Shown here piece by piece: positions 21,440 through 36,676 of a DNA stretch of 64,000 bases (its first letter is position 1; each line of letters begins with the position of its first letter). Below the pieces are notes generated by a model. That model searched no databases, was not told where the DNA came from, and saw nothing but the letters and a program-made list of their open reading frames with translations. A program made the translations under genes and the position numbers. The stretch is from Silene conica. Lineage: Eukaryota > Streptophyta > Magnoliopsida > Caryophyllales > Caryophyllaceae. The stretch lies in NCBI GenBank assembly GCA_029255685.2, contig CM055318.2, positions 8,003,001 to 8,067,000 on the forward strand, read 5' to 3'.

Positions 21440-23739
21440 TCTATCTATATTATTAAAGGAAACTTTTTTCGAGCGATATAATTGGTTGAATAATATAATA
21501 AGAAGGATTGGTTGAATAATATAATAAAAGGGTTCAAAATAAATGATAGTTTAAAATAATAGAATTTTATTTGTGATTAAACACTTTTCTATGCATATAT
21601 ATACGCATAAATGATAATGCATAAAATTGTGTTAAATGTGGTTTTGGCCACGTTTGAAACTTACCAATAATTATATGACTATTACTTACCATGCATATTC
21701 TATAGTGATTGTTTTTTAGTAATCAATTTTGTACTATATAAATTTGACATGTCAATTGAATTCTGTTTTTTCAGGTTTCACTTCGCATGGTATATATAGA
21801 TTGATGATCACGGTTTTTTTTACGGTTTTTATGAATTTGCTCTTATCCTCATTATAGGTAACTTTAATTTTTATTTTATGTCAAGTTTATTTAAATTTTG
21901 TATTCCTGAAGACTTATCGACTATTATTACCATATCTAATTATATACATGTCTTTTAGCCAAATATTATTTAATGTCTCTTTTTTTTTTATAACGCCCAC
22001 AAAAGAGAACTTTTGATTCCTGATAATTCTATTTTTTTTGTGTCTATAATTATCACTAACTAAAATAATTTCTTCTGTTTGACAGATTTAGAGGAGTGTT
22101 TGGTTGTCGAATCGGTATGCTTTCCTAACTGTATCTCTAATTCTCAATGCATACAAGAATGTTTACAAGTCAACCAATTCTACTTTGTATACAAACAGCT
22201 GAACAATCACAGACAATTTTTAAGGGCTCTCATTAAATTTGAGTTTTCAAAAGCTTTTATTAAAATTTGAATTTCCTTCGCTTACATCATAATAAATTTA
22301 GTTAAGTTGAAAAAAGATAAACTTTTACGAATTCAATTAACAAAAGTTACGCTTTTACAAATTTAGTTCAAGTCATATAAATTTATGTTACAAAAAATAA
22401 AACTCAATTTATACTTATTTTGTTATAAGTTCAATTCAACTCTTATATGTATAATCCACATAAAGTAAGCTTTTATAAGTTTAGTTCAACTTTTATATCT
22501 TAATTTTCAGTAAAATTAAGTGCATATGAATATGTGATTAAATTATAGCTATATTGAAGCCCCCTGCCCCACAAGCAATTACTAATCACAGAGAAAAATA
22601 ATATAAAAAAAATACATTCTATTATAAAAAGAATACGAGCTATTAAGCTAAAAATACGAGTTAATGTAAAAATAATACGAGCTATTTAGATAAGACGTGC
22701 TTTAAAATACGAGCACAAATAAATCGAGCTAATGAAAAAACAATAAGAGTTATTAAGATAAGATGAGCTTCAAAATATGAGCACAAATGAATATGAATAT
22801 GTGATTAAAAGGATCACGAACTTAAATATACGAGCTCATAAAAATACGACCTATACGAAAACACGAGCTAATTGAAACACTTCTCGAGCTAAAAAAAATA
22901 GAATCAGATTTGCGACACGTCAAATTTCATGATAAATTAAGCACTTAATATTACGATGTGTAATTAAAAGAATACGAACTACAAAATACGAATATATAAA
23001 AAATATGTAAAAAAGAATAAGAATTTGAGAGAATTGCGAACTAAAAAATACGAGTACATAAGAACACGAGCTATTAACCTAAGAATACGAGTTAATAGAA
23101 CTATTAAGCTAAGAATACGAGCTAATGTAAAAAAACAAATACGAGCTATTAAGATAAGAATACGGACTAACGTAAAAAATATACGAGCATATTAGAGGAT
23201 CACGAACTTAAAAATATGAGCATATAAGAATATTAGCTAATATTAAAAGAATACGAGCTAATGCAAGAAAAATACGGGCCTAATAAGATAAGAATACGAG
23301 CTATTAAGATAGGAATACGAGCTAATGTAAAAAAATATATATACGAGCTAATACGATAAAATACGAGCTATTAAGATAAAAATACGAGTTAATGTAAAAA
23401 GAATACGACATATCGTTAAAAACATATGAGTTTCAATTTGTCTTCTGATACTAGAAAATTACTTCGACAGTAATGCGTAATATGGAAGTGTCTTTCCAAC
23501 ACCATTAAATCGGAGGTACATCTTTCCGTTTTCATTGAGGTTTCATGAGTTTCAATGTTCCATGTTGTTCCAGTGATAATGATACATTTGACGTTCATTG
23601 TCATTGAAAAAATTCATACTTCAATTATTATCTATATATGTCTATTATACAAAGTATTTTTAGAAGATTAATTGTTACGTTTATTACTTTAATGTCATGT
23701 CAAGATATTACCCGGGCAACGCCCGGGCATGAAATCTAG
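21440..23739 (+). mobile_element. Non-autonomous Helitron (copy 1)
   Basis: The 5' end is TCTATCTATATTATTAAAGG (TC at 21440 or 21444, each preceded by A). The 3' end is CTAG (23736-23739) followed by T. A perfect 7-bp-stem hairpin, CCCGGGC-AAC-GCCCGGG at 23711-23727, lies 8 nt before CTAG. TC...hairpin...CTRR inserted into A-T is the Helitron signature. No Rep/helicase coding is present. The centre carries the ATACGAGCTA array. The last 300 bp match the element ending at 26751, so both belong to one family. Confidence 0.85.
22605..23415. repeat. ATACGAGCTA array inside Helitron copy 1
   Basis: Dozens of degenerate units of about 20-40 bp built from ATACGAGCTATTAAGATAAG and ATACGAGCTAATGTAAAAA. 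There is no open frame of interest. Confidence 0.8.
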
Positions 23740-24575
23740 TATATACTTAAAAGAGGAACTTTTTGAGCTAGGTGATTATTGGTTCAAGTTTTGTGAATTA
23801 TTTAAGTTATAATTATGAGAATTGGAAAACTATTTATTTAATTGACTATTATCTTAGATGATTAAAATTTGAGAATTAAACAACCATAAATTAATTAAGT
23901 AATTAAGTACTTAGATATACTTTACAACTAATAATAATAAAATAAGTAGTTAATAGATAGAATTTACAACTGGTTAGAATTATAAAATAAAAGAAGACAA
24001 GTGCGACTCAAACACGTCACCTATTATATTAGGGAGTATATATATTTGCATCAGTATTTATTCGTCTTTCCAATGTTTTTGCTTTGATTTTAATTTCTTT
24101 ATATTGTTTCCATCTTATATATTTGTTTTCTTTATCATTTTTACACATATATATACTAACTACTGTATGTTTTTGCTACGGAATTTTTTTTCAGGACAAC
24201 GGTCGACAATTCGGCACGCTTGAAATGACTATAAGAAGCCTAGCTAGCTACTAGAGATATAAGAGGTTATTAACTTATTATAGTCTTGAAAATTACCGTA
24301 CCTTTGAATCTTTGATATGATCTAATCAATAGAAAATCATTACATTGATATTTAAGAAATTCTTATGCACGTGGGATTAATTCAAGAGCCAAACATAAAA
24401 GTTAATTTCGAGCAATATTACTGCAAGAATTTGATCAACAACGACCTTACCACAATATTGTGTTTATTATTATATTATTCCTATATATATATATTTAAGC
24501 AAAAAGTATTTCTCCAATTTTAATAAATACCAGAAAATATTACCTGGCCAGCGACCGGGCGTGAACTTAAGTATA
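23740..24575 (+). mobile_element. Degenerate Helitron directly abutting copy 1
   Basis: Immediately after the CTAGT of copy 1 the sequence reads ATATACTTAAAAGAGGAAC, typical of Helitron 5' ends. At 24538-24575 lies a decayed 3' end, ATTACCTGGCCAGCGACCGG then GCGTGAACTTAAGT. This aligns with the CCCGGGC-AAC-GCCCGGG...CTAGT end of copy 1 but with a broken hairpin. This suggests two head-to-tail Helitrons. Confidence 0.55.
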
Positions 24576-25260
24576 TAAATAAAAATATAATTAAATATAT
24601 AGTAATAAAAAATCAGTTGGATCATTATTGTTTTTAGAGCGATTATCTTGGATATTACTTTGTAAAAATAAATTAATTATATAAATAAAGAGATAATTAA
24701 ATTAAATAGTAATAAAATATCGGTTGGATAATAATTGAATTAGTTAACAAAATAATTGATTTCATTAGCAATTATTTTAGAGCAATTTCATTGGCTATTA
24801 CTTTGGTTAAATAAGTTAAGTATATAAATAAAAAGATAATTAAATATATAGTAATGTTTTTAGAGCGATTAAATTGATTATTACTTTGTTTAAATAAATT
24901 AAGTATATAAATAAAAAGATAATAAAATAGTAATAAAATATCAGTTGGATAATAATTGAATTAATTAATAAAATAATTGATTTCATTAGCTATTGTTTTA
25001 GAGCAATAATTTCATTGGCTATTACTTTAATTAAATAAATTAAGTATATAAATAAAAAGATAATTAAATGGTAATAAAATATCAGTTGGATAATTATTGT
25101 TTTTAGAGCGATTACTTCGACTATTACTTTACCTACTTAAATTATGTACATAAATAAAAAAAATAATTAAATAGTAATAAAATATCAGTTGGGTAATTAT
25201 TGAATTAGTTAATATAAATTGACTGTAAACTATTGAATTAATTAATAAAATAATTGATTT
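24565..25260. repeat. AT-rich tandem repeat
   Basis: About six degenerate copies, spaced 80-180 bp, of AAGTATATAAATAAAAAGAT followed by AATTAAATAGTAATAAAATA, TCAGTTGGATAATTATTG and TTTTAGAGCGATT. Confidence 0.75.
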
Positions 25261-25429
25261 TAAACTAAGAGTTTTGGCTACCGTAGAGTTATAGGGATTA
25301 AGGAGACTTTGAGATATGAGCTAGCCACTTTCGATATAATATAGTACCTTTTTTTAATAAAACAAAATTAATTTTATAACAACATTATCCATTTGGAGTA
25401 AAACATTAGCTTCGTATTTTTGTCAGTGG

Positions 25430-26751
25430 AAATTTGTTTTGACAAATACGAGCTATGGAATGCAAACACAAGAGAATCAGAAACTAGAAAGTACGAGCAC
25501 AAACAATGCGAGTTATTAATATAAGAATACGAGCTAATATAAAAAAGAATACGAACTATTAAGCTAAGAATACGAGCTACTGTAAAAACAATACGATCTA
25601 TTAAGATAAGACGGACTTTAAAATATGAGCACAAATGAATACGAGCTAATGAAAAAACAATACGAGCTATTAACATATTACGAGCTTTAAAATATAAGCA
25701 CAAATGAATACGAATATGAGATTAAAAGGATCACGGGCTTAAATATACAAGCACATAAGAATACAGCCTAATAATATGATAATACGAGCTAATATAAACA
25801 GAATACGAAAACACGAGCTAATTGAAACACTTCTCGAGCTAAAAAAATAGAACCAGATTTGCAATATGTCAAATTTCATGATATAATAGGCACTTAAGAT
25901 TATGAGGTATAATTAAAAGAATACGAGCTACAAAATACGAATATATAAGAAATATGAGCTAATGTAAAATGAATAAGAACTTAATACGGGCACTATTAAT
26001 GTAAGAATGCGAGCTAATAGAAATATTAAGCTAAGAATACGAGCTAATGTAAAAAAATACGAGCTATTAAGATAACAATACGAGCTAATGTAAAAAAAAC
26101 ATACGAGCATATTAGAGGATCAAGAACTTACAAATACGAGCATATAAGAATACGGGTTAATACAATAAGAATATGAGTCAATGTAAGAAGCATACGGTCT
26201 AATAAGATAAGAATACGAGCTATTAAGATAAGAATACGAGCTAATGTAAAAAGTATACGGGCTAATAACATAAGAATACAAGCTATTAAGATAAGAATAT
26301 GAGCTAAAGTAACAAGAATATGATCTATGGTAAAAAAATACGAGTTAATATTAAAAGAATACGAGCTTCAACTATCTTCATATATTAGAAATATTGGATA
26401 AAAAATTTCTTCAAGATGATGCTCAAATAAAAAGTATAGAAGTTATTATAAAAATATATGTGCTTAAAATAATATTTTGACAGTGATGCGTAATATGTAA
26501 GTGACTTTTCGAGACCATTGAGTTGGAGGTACATGTTTCCGTTTCTATTGGAGTTTCATGCACTTTTAACGTTCCATGTTGTTCCGATGATGATACATAT
26601 GATATTTAATTAGCCGTAAAAACAATCATACTTAAATTATTCTTTATATATGCTTATTATACTAAGCATTTTTAGAAGATTAACTATTACGATAATTATT
26701 TTGAAACCATGTCAAGATATTACCCGGGCAACGCCCGGGTATGAAATCTAG
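25430..26751 (+). mobile_element. Non-autonomous Helitron (copy 2), 5' end unresolved
   Basis: The 3' end is perfect: hairpin CCCGGGC-AAC-GCCCGGG at 26723-26739, then ATGAAAT and CTAG (26748-26751) before T. Upstream it matches copy 1: CACTTCTCGAGCTAAAAAAA, TCAAATTTCATGATA, and GTTCCATGTTGTTCC near the end. The start could not be fixed and may lie left of 25430. Confidence 0.75.
25490..26370. repeat. ATACGAGCTA array inside Helitron copy 2
   Basis: Same unit type as in copy 1, with many ATACGAGCTA and ATAAGAATACGAGC motifs. Hydrophobic minus-strand frames across it arise from the repeat and are not genes. Confidence 0.8.
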
Positions 26752-28590
26752 TTTTTTCTTAAACTATAATTTTTTATTGTTAAAATTAAAATCTTTGAAT
26801 TTTATGTATATTATTTTTGAGTTTTAATATAATATTTTGAGTTACACTTTTTTATAAAAACACTCAAATTCTTTTCAATAAAACTCGTTAAATATATGTA
26901 TAAGTTCAAATTCTTTGTTATAAAGCTCGAAATCTATACTATCAGATGTATTGTATAATCCTCTAATTGCAGGTCAAGTAATACACATATGAGGAGTTAA
27001 GACAAAAGTAGAATTTCTAGATTTTAACAAATTGTTTTTTCTTGTCCCATCGCAAACTTGTGGCGGATATACTCGCCGCAAGGGAGATTTGCTGCTAGGA
27101 GTATTTCATGTTCAAATGAATTTTACACATATATTTAAAATACAATTAACTTATTTTTATATGTAGCGTTTTTCGGACAAATAAGATTATCCATCTAATA
27201 TATATGAGTATCGTGCATTTAATATAAATCTAATTTAGTCTATATGCAATTTTTTTAAGCTTTTAAATATTTGACCTACATTTTAAGTTTTTAGGTGTTA
27301 AATTAAGATCTTATTGGTTTATACGTTTTATTATTTTTGATGTTCAATATAATATTTTGAGTTAAATTATTTTTATAAAGGCAGTCAAATTCTTAATAGA
27401 ACTAGTGATGTCAGTCTCACCTTAACCCTATATATATTCATCCACCCGAAATTAAATAGGTGAGATTGGATGAACATTTTTTTTACAATTTAGGGTGGGA
27501 TATGGATATGGGTGAATTTAGGGTGGGTATGGATCATGGTCAATCACCCGCTTAATCACCCGGTAGATATCCTAAATTAATAAGTACAACTATTTCTTTC
27601 TAAAAATAAATAAATATTTTGATTAAAAAAACTTTGAATTTGTTTATGGGGTGTAAAACTTGCGTAGATTAGTCTGGTAAATAGAATTAAAAATTATGTT
27701 CCATTTTCTCAAAAAAACTATGTAATTCGGAACTGTTTGGTAATGTACATTTTAAATTTTATCATTTTAGGTTTATATTTTTGATATATCGCCTTTAAAT
27801 TTATGAGCGTGAAAATATCCAAGGGTGCCCACTCCTTCCACTTCACCGGATATGGATATGAATAGATAAAAAATATTAAACGGATAAGGATGAGATATGG
27901 ATGACCATACACTAAATGGATATGGATATGGCTCCACCCCATTCATATCCCAACCATTATCATCCCTAAATAGAACTCGTACAATATACACATGAAGAGA
28001 CCGTCTTACGTGTAAAACCGTCTCACAGAAGAGTTACTGTTATCGTTTATCCAGCTAATTTTAGACTTGGGACTACCAAGGTTATCGTTGGACAAAGCAT
28101 AAGAGACAACTTTAATCACTCACCTAATCTTTGTTATGTCTTGTAATCAACTATAAATAGCTAACAATTACATTGGATGTTATGGAGTTAAGGTCAAGTT
28201 TGTACATAAATTATGCCGTTCTTTTGGAAGGCAGACATAATCCCTTGATTAATTTATGTAATGACATTTGATTATGACTAGGATTTGCTTAAAATCATGC
28301 GTATTAACCTAATCAATCATTAATCACCGGACAATCGTAAATCAAACGTATTTGATTTGGAATTTTATTGTTGTTTCAAGTTCGTCTTCTTGCTTTTTAT
28401 TAATGAGTCGGATTATAGGCCCTATTTTATTCGGTTGAAAAATGTTGAACAGGAAACGTAATGATCGAACTTAATTAAATCGAATTATGATTTAATTTGT
28501 GAATAAATGAGTTTAATTAAACTAATCTGAACTAAATGAGTTTAATTAAAGTGTTGAACTAAATGAAGGTAAGGTGAAATAGGATCGTAA
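26752..28590. other. Intergenic, AT-rich with repeat remnants
   Basis: No gene is seen. The phrase TATAATATTTTGAGTTA occurs in two related blocks (about 26820-26890 and 27340-27400). GGATATGGATATG motifs recur at 27490-27540 and 27845-27935. Confidence 0.45.
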
Positions 28591-29060
28591 ATGATCTGAG
28601 TCGGCTCGACAAGCCACAGATTTGGCTTGGTCAAACCGAACTCGAATTCAAGCGGAGCTCAACTAAATACAAGCCGAGTTCGAGATTAACAAGGTTTAGT
28701 TTGGAAGCTCGTTTGTTATTTTGTTTTATGATTTTTATACTCCTAATAATACTAATTTTATTTCAAATTAAATGTAATTTAGGCATTTATAAGTTTGTTA
28801 TCTAAGCCTATTTTTTTTATTATATGTGAGTATTAATTTAATAATGAAATGAGAATAACATGAATGTGTGAAGAGAGTAACATTATTTATTTTTATAAAA
28901 GTATTTATCCTTAGTTAGATAGGAGTGATAAAGTGAAAATAATCATTGATCTTGTAATGACAAAACGAGCTCGATTCGAACTCGAGTTGAGACCGAGCTC
29001 GATTCAAACTTGAGCCGAATTCGAACTTAGATCGGCTCATTTAAGACTATAAGCTGAACT
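28590..29060. repeat. Dispersed-repeat remnant with GAGCTCGA/TCGAACTCGAG inverted motifs
   Basis: The left block (28600-28710) holds CCGAACTCGAATTCAAGC and AGCCGAGTTCGAG. The right block (28965-29040) holds GAGCTCGATTCGAACTCGAG and its neighbours. This gives scattered inverted matches about 300 bp apart. Termini and target duplication were not identified. Confidence 0.4.
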
Positions 29061-29494
29061 AAACTTAATCGATGAATGAAAAGTCATTATGTAATTCTCA
29101 TGGTTTAGAAGTTAGAACCAATTACGTTATAGATAGATTGAGAGTAGGTCTCTCGTCTCTCACTAATTTACTGAGAGATATAATAGGAAACAAAAATTTT
29201 AGTGGATCACTTACCAATCATGTGAGAGGTCTCTTAATAGTACTATTAAGACCAATCAAGTGAAATGACAACTTAAAAAAAACTTATCATATATGGAGTA
29301 TGATCAGATAACTTGTAAAGTCCTACTTTTATAATTTTATAATTTCACATATTTACTTTAAAATAAAATTGACTGAAATGATTATTACAACCATTACACA
29401 ATTATTACAACTACACTAAAAAAGAAAAAAAGAAAAGAATAAAAGTTACTTTAAATGCTAAAAACTCTCTTATTTCTCAATTCACACATTAAGG
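29061..29494. other. Intergenic, nothing recognised
   Basis: AT-rich sequence with no credible gene, RNA or repeat terminus. Confidence 0.4.
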
Positions 29495-30181
29495 AGGTTT
29501 TTGGTTAGAGAAAGGAAAAGGAAAGAGATTATCTAAAACTTAATTGGTTGTTTGGTTATACTGAGAAAGGGAACTAATGATTTACTCACACTCACTCCTA
29601 CTACTAACACACACCACCACAAACAACCACTTATCTACTGGCGGCGGTGATGGCGATGAAGGTGTCATAGCGGCGGTGGTGGAGGTGTCATGGCGATGGT
29701 GGCAGTGGTGGGGTGTCATGGTGGGGGCGGCGGTGGTGGTCACGACGGTGATGGTGGTAGGGGCGTCATGGCAGTGGTGGTGGTAGATATGTCATGGCGG
29801 TGGCGGTGGTGGCGGTGCTCACGACGAAGATGGTGGTGGGTGTGTCATGACAATGATGGTGTTGGGACTGTCACGACAGTGGTAGTGGTGGAGGTGTCAT
29901 GGCAACGGTAGTGGTGGGGCAGCGGCGGCGTTGGCGGTGATGTGATGGTGGTGGCTATTGTGGTGATAGTCGTTGCAAGTGTGGTAACAGGTGAAAAAAG
30001 TGATTGAAAGGTAACAAGGGTAATGAAATCTAATACCCTATGAGGAGGGTGTAAGGAATTAGATGGATTGAGGGGTAAGAAAGGGAGTTCAATTCTCTTT
30101 GTTTATGTCAAACAAACACCAACAAAGAAAATGAGTAGCTTTATTTCTCTTTCCCTTTCTTATAGAACCCCAACCAAAAGG
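29495..30181. mobile_element. MITE-like element carrying a GGT-rich minisatellite
   Basis: The left end AGGTTTTTGGTTAGAGAAAG and the complement of the right end (CCTTTTGGTTGGGGTTC) are similar but not identical. Both are followed by GGAAAGAG-like purine blocks. The interior contains the GGTGTCATGGCGGTGG array (29640-29960). No transposase. A partial inverted copy lies at about 31010-31360. Confidence 0.5.
29640..29960. repeat. GGTGTCATGGCGGTGG minisatellite
   Basis: Units of about 30-60 bp pair GGTGTCATGGC with runs of GGT/GGC triplets. Translations are Val/Met/Gly/Trp-rich in all frames and are not taken as coding. Confidence 0.8.
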
Positions 30182-30678
30182 AAAAAAATATCTGAATGAC
30201 TCAATCATTCATTTATTTTTACCAATGAGATAAAAAAAACTCATGTCAATATGACAATCTACACCAATTATACATTTCACATAATACTGCAATTCCTCCA
30301 TAAGACTTTTGATGACCGATTTTTGATACAACCAGATTTTCATTATAGGCATAAATTAACTGTAGTTTATGGAAATACAATTACTTCTATATAGGGTAAA
30401 AAAATAACAGTAGAAAAATAAAAAAGATCATACAGTAACATGGAGTTTGAAAATGTGGAAGAGCCAATTTGTAAGCTTTGTTCTTCACATTCAATGCATT
30501 ATTAATAGTTTTCGAATTTTATGTGGTATCTCTACGTCTTTTCGAATTTTACGTAGTATTATTTCATTTTTGAAAACATAAATAGTACTTTTAGAAATAG
30601 TGAAGTATTCCAAAAATACCCAAAATACTAACGGAGCATTTGGGGACCGGAAAAAAGGAAAGGAGAAACAAAATTATA

Positions 30679-30997
30679 CTCCCTCCTATTCCATATTTTC
30701 TTCCCTATTTCTAAAACGGATTATTCAGGTTTTCTTCCCCTTTCCTATTTTGGAAACTGTTATTCTTATTTTATTCATTTCTCTCTCATATTATCAAACC
30801 CCACTCAACTTTTTTACTCCTATTTTATTCCTTTTTAATGTTTTTGGTCCCATAATTTCTTACTTCGTATTTAATTCCTAATTATTCATCCCTCTCTCCT
30901 ATCACCAAACCCCACCCAATTTTTTACACTTATTTTATTCTCCACCTTAATATTTGTGCCAAATACAAAAGGGAAGAAAATATGGAATAGGAGGGAG
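30679..30997. mobile_element. Stowaway MITE
   Basis: The terminal inverted repeats are perfect for at least 27 bp, beginning CTCCCTCCTATTCCATATT, and are flanked by TA on both sides (30677-30678, 30998-30999). Length 319 bp, non-coding. Tc1/mariner-type non-autonomous element. Confidence 0.9.
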
Positions 30998-31009
30998 TAC
31001 AAATAAAGG

Positions 31010-31360
31010 GAACGAAACTCTTTTCCTTACACACCCTTAGGATATGAAATTTTTTTTTACCCTTCTTAGCTTTCATTCATTCAACTACTTTCTTCACATA
31101 CCACCACACTTGTCACCACCAAACCGTCACCATGGCGCCACCGCCACCGCCACCCCCCACCGGCATAGCACCCCCACCACCTCCACCGCCATGACACCCC
31201 CTACACCATCACCGCCAATAATAAGTGGTTGTTTATGGTGGTTATGTGAACCATTAGTTCTCTTTCTTGATGAACCCAAACAACAAATTAAGTTAAAAGT
31301 AATCCTTACCTTTCCCCCTCTTACCCTTCCTAATTTCCTTTCCATTTCATTTTCCTAAAA
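31010..31360. mobile_element. Inverted partial copy of the GGT-bearing element
   Basis: The CACCGCCACCGCCACC and CACCGCCATGACACCCCC strings at 31128-31215 are the complement of the 29640-29960 array. They are followed by CATTTCATTTTCC, matching the complement of its purine-rich end. Together with 29495-30181 it forms an inverted pair around the Stowaway element. Confidence 0.5.
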
Positions 31361-31721
31361 AATTACCTTTTTAATAGTCAAATTTCGTAATGAAAATATG
31401 CTTACGATTAAAAACACTGTCAAAAAAATCAATAAATAGCGTAAACAAATGACTTGGCTAGTGAGAGTAGAAAATACCTATTGTTGCAGAGATTAATGGA
31501 AGATGAAATCATAGAAGGAAGAGAAGCTCTTAACACAGTAACAACCAAATTAGAAATTCACGTTTTCATAGCCTTGTATAAGAAGATATTATCCAATGAC
31601 CACAAACGGCTTAATACTCCAAAGTCTTAATGAAAATAAAGAATGCACGATACAACACCACAATACACTGGTAACAAGCAAAGAAACATTAACAGGTAAC
31701 TTTCGGATCAGAGTAGTACAT

Positions 31722-34436
<2,715 letters not shown>

Positions 34437-34608
34437 TTACTAAAAAAGGAAATTCTAGATCTGAGAAATGTACTAAAACGAACAAGGAAGGCGTTTATGA
34501 AGACGCCTTCTTTGAGAACTAAATCTGAGAAATGAAAAAGAGAGCTTGAGAGAAAATGTAAAAAGAGAGAGAATTGCGTTTTGCGAGAGGGAAGGAGATG
34601 AAGTGGTG

Positions 34609-34615
34609 TTTTATA
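34609..34615 (-). promoter_or_regulatory. TATA box of the alpha-tubulin gene
   Basis: On the minus strand TATAAAA (context TAGTATAAAACACC) lies about 180 bp upstream of the ATG. A pyrimidine-rich likely 5' UTR follows (CTCTCTCTTTTTAC). Confidence 0.55.
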
Positions 34616-34619
34616 CTAG

Positions 34620-35986
34620 AGGGTTGATCAGGGTTTCTTTTTTTAACTATGGTTACAGGTTGGATTGGTTGGTTGCCAGTTGTGTTGGTGGATGATGTTA
34701 CAGGTTAACGGTTGGATTTAACCATGGTTAATTAATTTGGGGTTGTTGCTTGTTTTGCGGGGGAGGAGTGGGGGAGATGTATGTTTTTTGTTTTTTTTGA
34801 ATTTTGAATTTTGAATTTTTGTTCATGGGTCATGGATCGGACTGTGGACTGGGCTGGGCTGTCACCGAATGGCAGCCCGTTGGTCTAACTCGGCATAATC
34901 CGCTCTTCTTAATAGGCCATGTATTACGGTCCAGTACTTGTAGCCGAATTGTAGTGTAAACTCTTACTCGACTCTAAAGTAAGAATGTAAGTAACAAAGG
35001 TCTCGTACTAGTGAAGAATCGGCCCGCTAGCACATATCTTAGGGTCACGGGGTGTGTGTCGAAAATAGTAGCTACGATTATCAAAGGTCCGGCATACGGA
35101 AGTAATAAAAATAAGCAATATGATTATTGAAAGCAAGAACCTGCAATATCAAGCCTAATGATGAGAAGCGGTTTTTATTGAGTAGCACCTCTCGTTATGT
35201 TTGTTTATAGCATCTGCAATGATGAGGTTTCCCATATTTTATCTTTCTTTCTCTTATTCGTCCATCTTATTTTTTTACCTATTTTTTCATCTAGCCCTTC
35301 TAATTTATAACTACATGTCTACATCTATGCAACGAGACTCTCCAACTATATTAATTTATGCCTAAAAATTAGGAACCTCCGCAAAAATATGCGAATTTAC
35401 CCTTACTTTTTCTCTCGAGACCTCCTCTAAAAACAATAGAACCTCATTTATGGGAAAGTACGAGCAACAGTGAGGTTCCCCATTCGATAAGAGAGAAGAC
35501 GTTTGGGGAGGTATGTGTTCCACCTTTACAGGTGCTCTTAAGCTGCCTAAAATATTTTTTAAAAAAGTGGATATTTGTGCCTCAACATGAATAAAGCTTG
35601 GGTAGACTAGTATTACCACCAGCTCAGGGGCTCACATGTGTAACGTCATTATCAGGCTAATTATATCAGTTTTAACTTAGATTGAAAAACAATCAACTCA
35701 ATTTCTGCTCTCACCTGATTAAATTACATGTAAGCATTTTGACTAGTGATCTATTTCTGATTTATTAAATTTTATTCCAACCATCTTAGTCATACCAACT
35801 TAAGGGGTAATACACCCTAACATTACTCAGATTGTCCAATTATTTTAGTATGTACTTGAAAATGAATTCAACATTTCAATATACTAGTATTTGTCTTATG
35901 TGACAGGGTTGTCAATTCTTACTCACTAAGAAAAAAATAATAAAAGGCGCTATATCTTACCCATAATATATCTAATTTATACTATG

Positions 35987-35988
<2 letters not shown>
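34620..35988. other. Intergenic upstream of alpha-tubulin
   Basis: No gene recognised. There is a short TTTTGAATTTTGAATTTTTG repeat near 34790-34820; the rest is unremarkable. Confidence 0.45.

Positions 35989-36027
<39 letters not shown>
35989..36027. repeat. (TA)n microsatellite
   Basis: About 19 consecutive AT dinucleotides. They run into the TA target site of the adjacent Stowaway element. Confidence 0.95.
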
Positions 36028-36028
<1 letters not shown>

Positions 36029-36223
36029 TCCTCTCGATTTTCTGTGTTGTTCCTGTTTCCATTTTGGTCTAATAACAATGATGTTCCCTCTTTCCTCTTT
36101 TGGATAATATTGTGTGGTCCAAAATCAATTTTATGTGCGGTCATATGTATTGTGTGGTCCAAATTGATTCCTTTATTTCTTGTGTCAAAATGAAAATGGA
36201 ACAACACAAGAAATCGAAGGGAG
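36028..36223. mobile_element. Stowaway MITE inserted at the end of the (TA)n tract
   Basis: Ends are CTCCTCTCGATTTTCTGTG and the complement of CTCCCTTCGATTTCTTGTG, flanked by TA. Length 196 bp. Confidence 0.85.
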
Positions 36224-36236
36224 TATATTTTTTGCA

Positions 36237-36674
36237 TAGTTGTAACTTGTAAGTGATCATTTTTTATCACTTACTCTGATCTCTTCTGATATGACAATTA
36301 AGTTTCTTCAAATTTTCCTTAATTTTGGGTGTTTTAAGACCCTCTTCCTATAACATAACTCTACCCCTGCACTTATAATAAGACCGTTTTACAAAATCAG
36401 TCATTTATTCATTATTTTGAATTGTTCCAATCAAGTATTCAAGTTCATGGTATCTTAGTTGTAACTTGTAAGTGATCATTTTTTATCACTTACTCTGATC
36501 TCTTCTGATATGACAATTAAGTTTCTTCAAATTTTCCTTAATTTTGGGTGTTTTAAGACCCTCTTCCTATAACATAACTCTACCCCTGCACTTATAATAA
36601 GACCGTTTTACAAAATCAGTCATTTATTCATTATTTTGAATTGTTCCAATCAAGTATTCAAGTTCATGGTATCT
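36237..36674. repeat. Perfect 219-bp tandem duplication
   Basis: 36237-36455 and 36456-36674 read identically base for base (starting TAGTTGTAACTTGTAAGTGA, ending TTCATGGTATCT). They follow directly in the same direction. Each unit contains an internal AAGTGATCA...TGATCTC region but no gene. Confidence 0.95.
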
Positions 36675-36676
36675 TA

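Noticed and set aside
25374-26110. Hydrophobic minus-strand frames rich in LARIL/SYFYISS
   Set aside because: They are translations of the ATACGAGCTA repeats in a Helitron.
29577-29911. Gly/Val/Trp-rich frames that resemble a glycine-rich protein
   Set aside because: They fall in a GGT minisatellite, are open in several frames and lack a plausible start context or signal peptide.
35984-36193. Short frame with an (IY)n start
   Set aside because: It is a (TA)n microsatellite joined to a Stowaway element.
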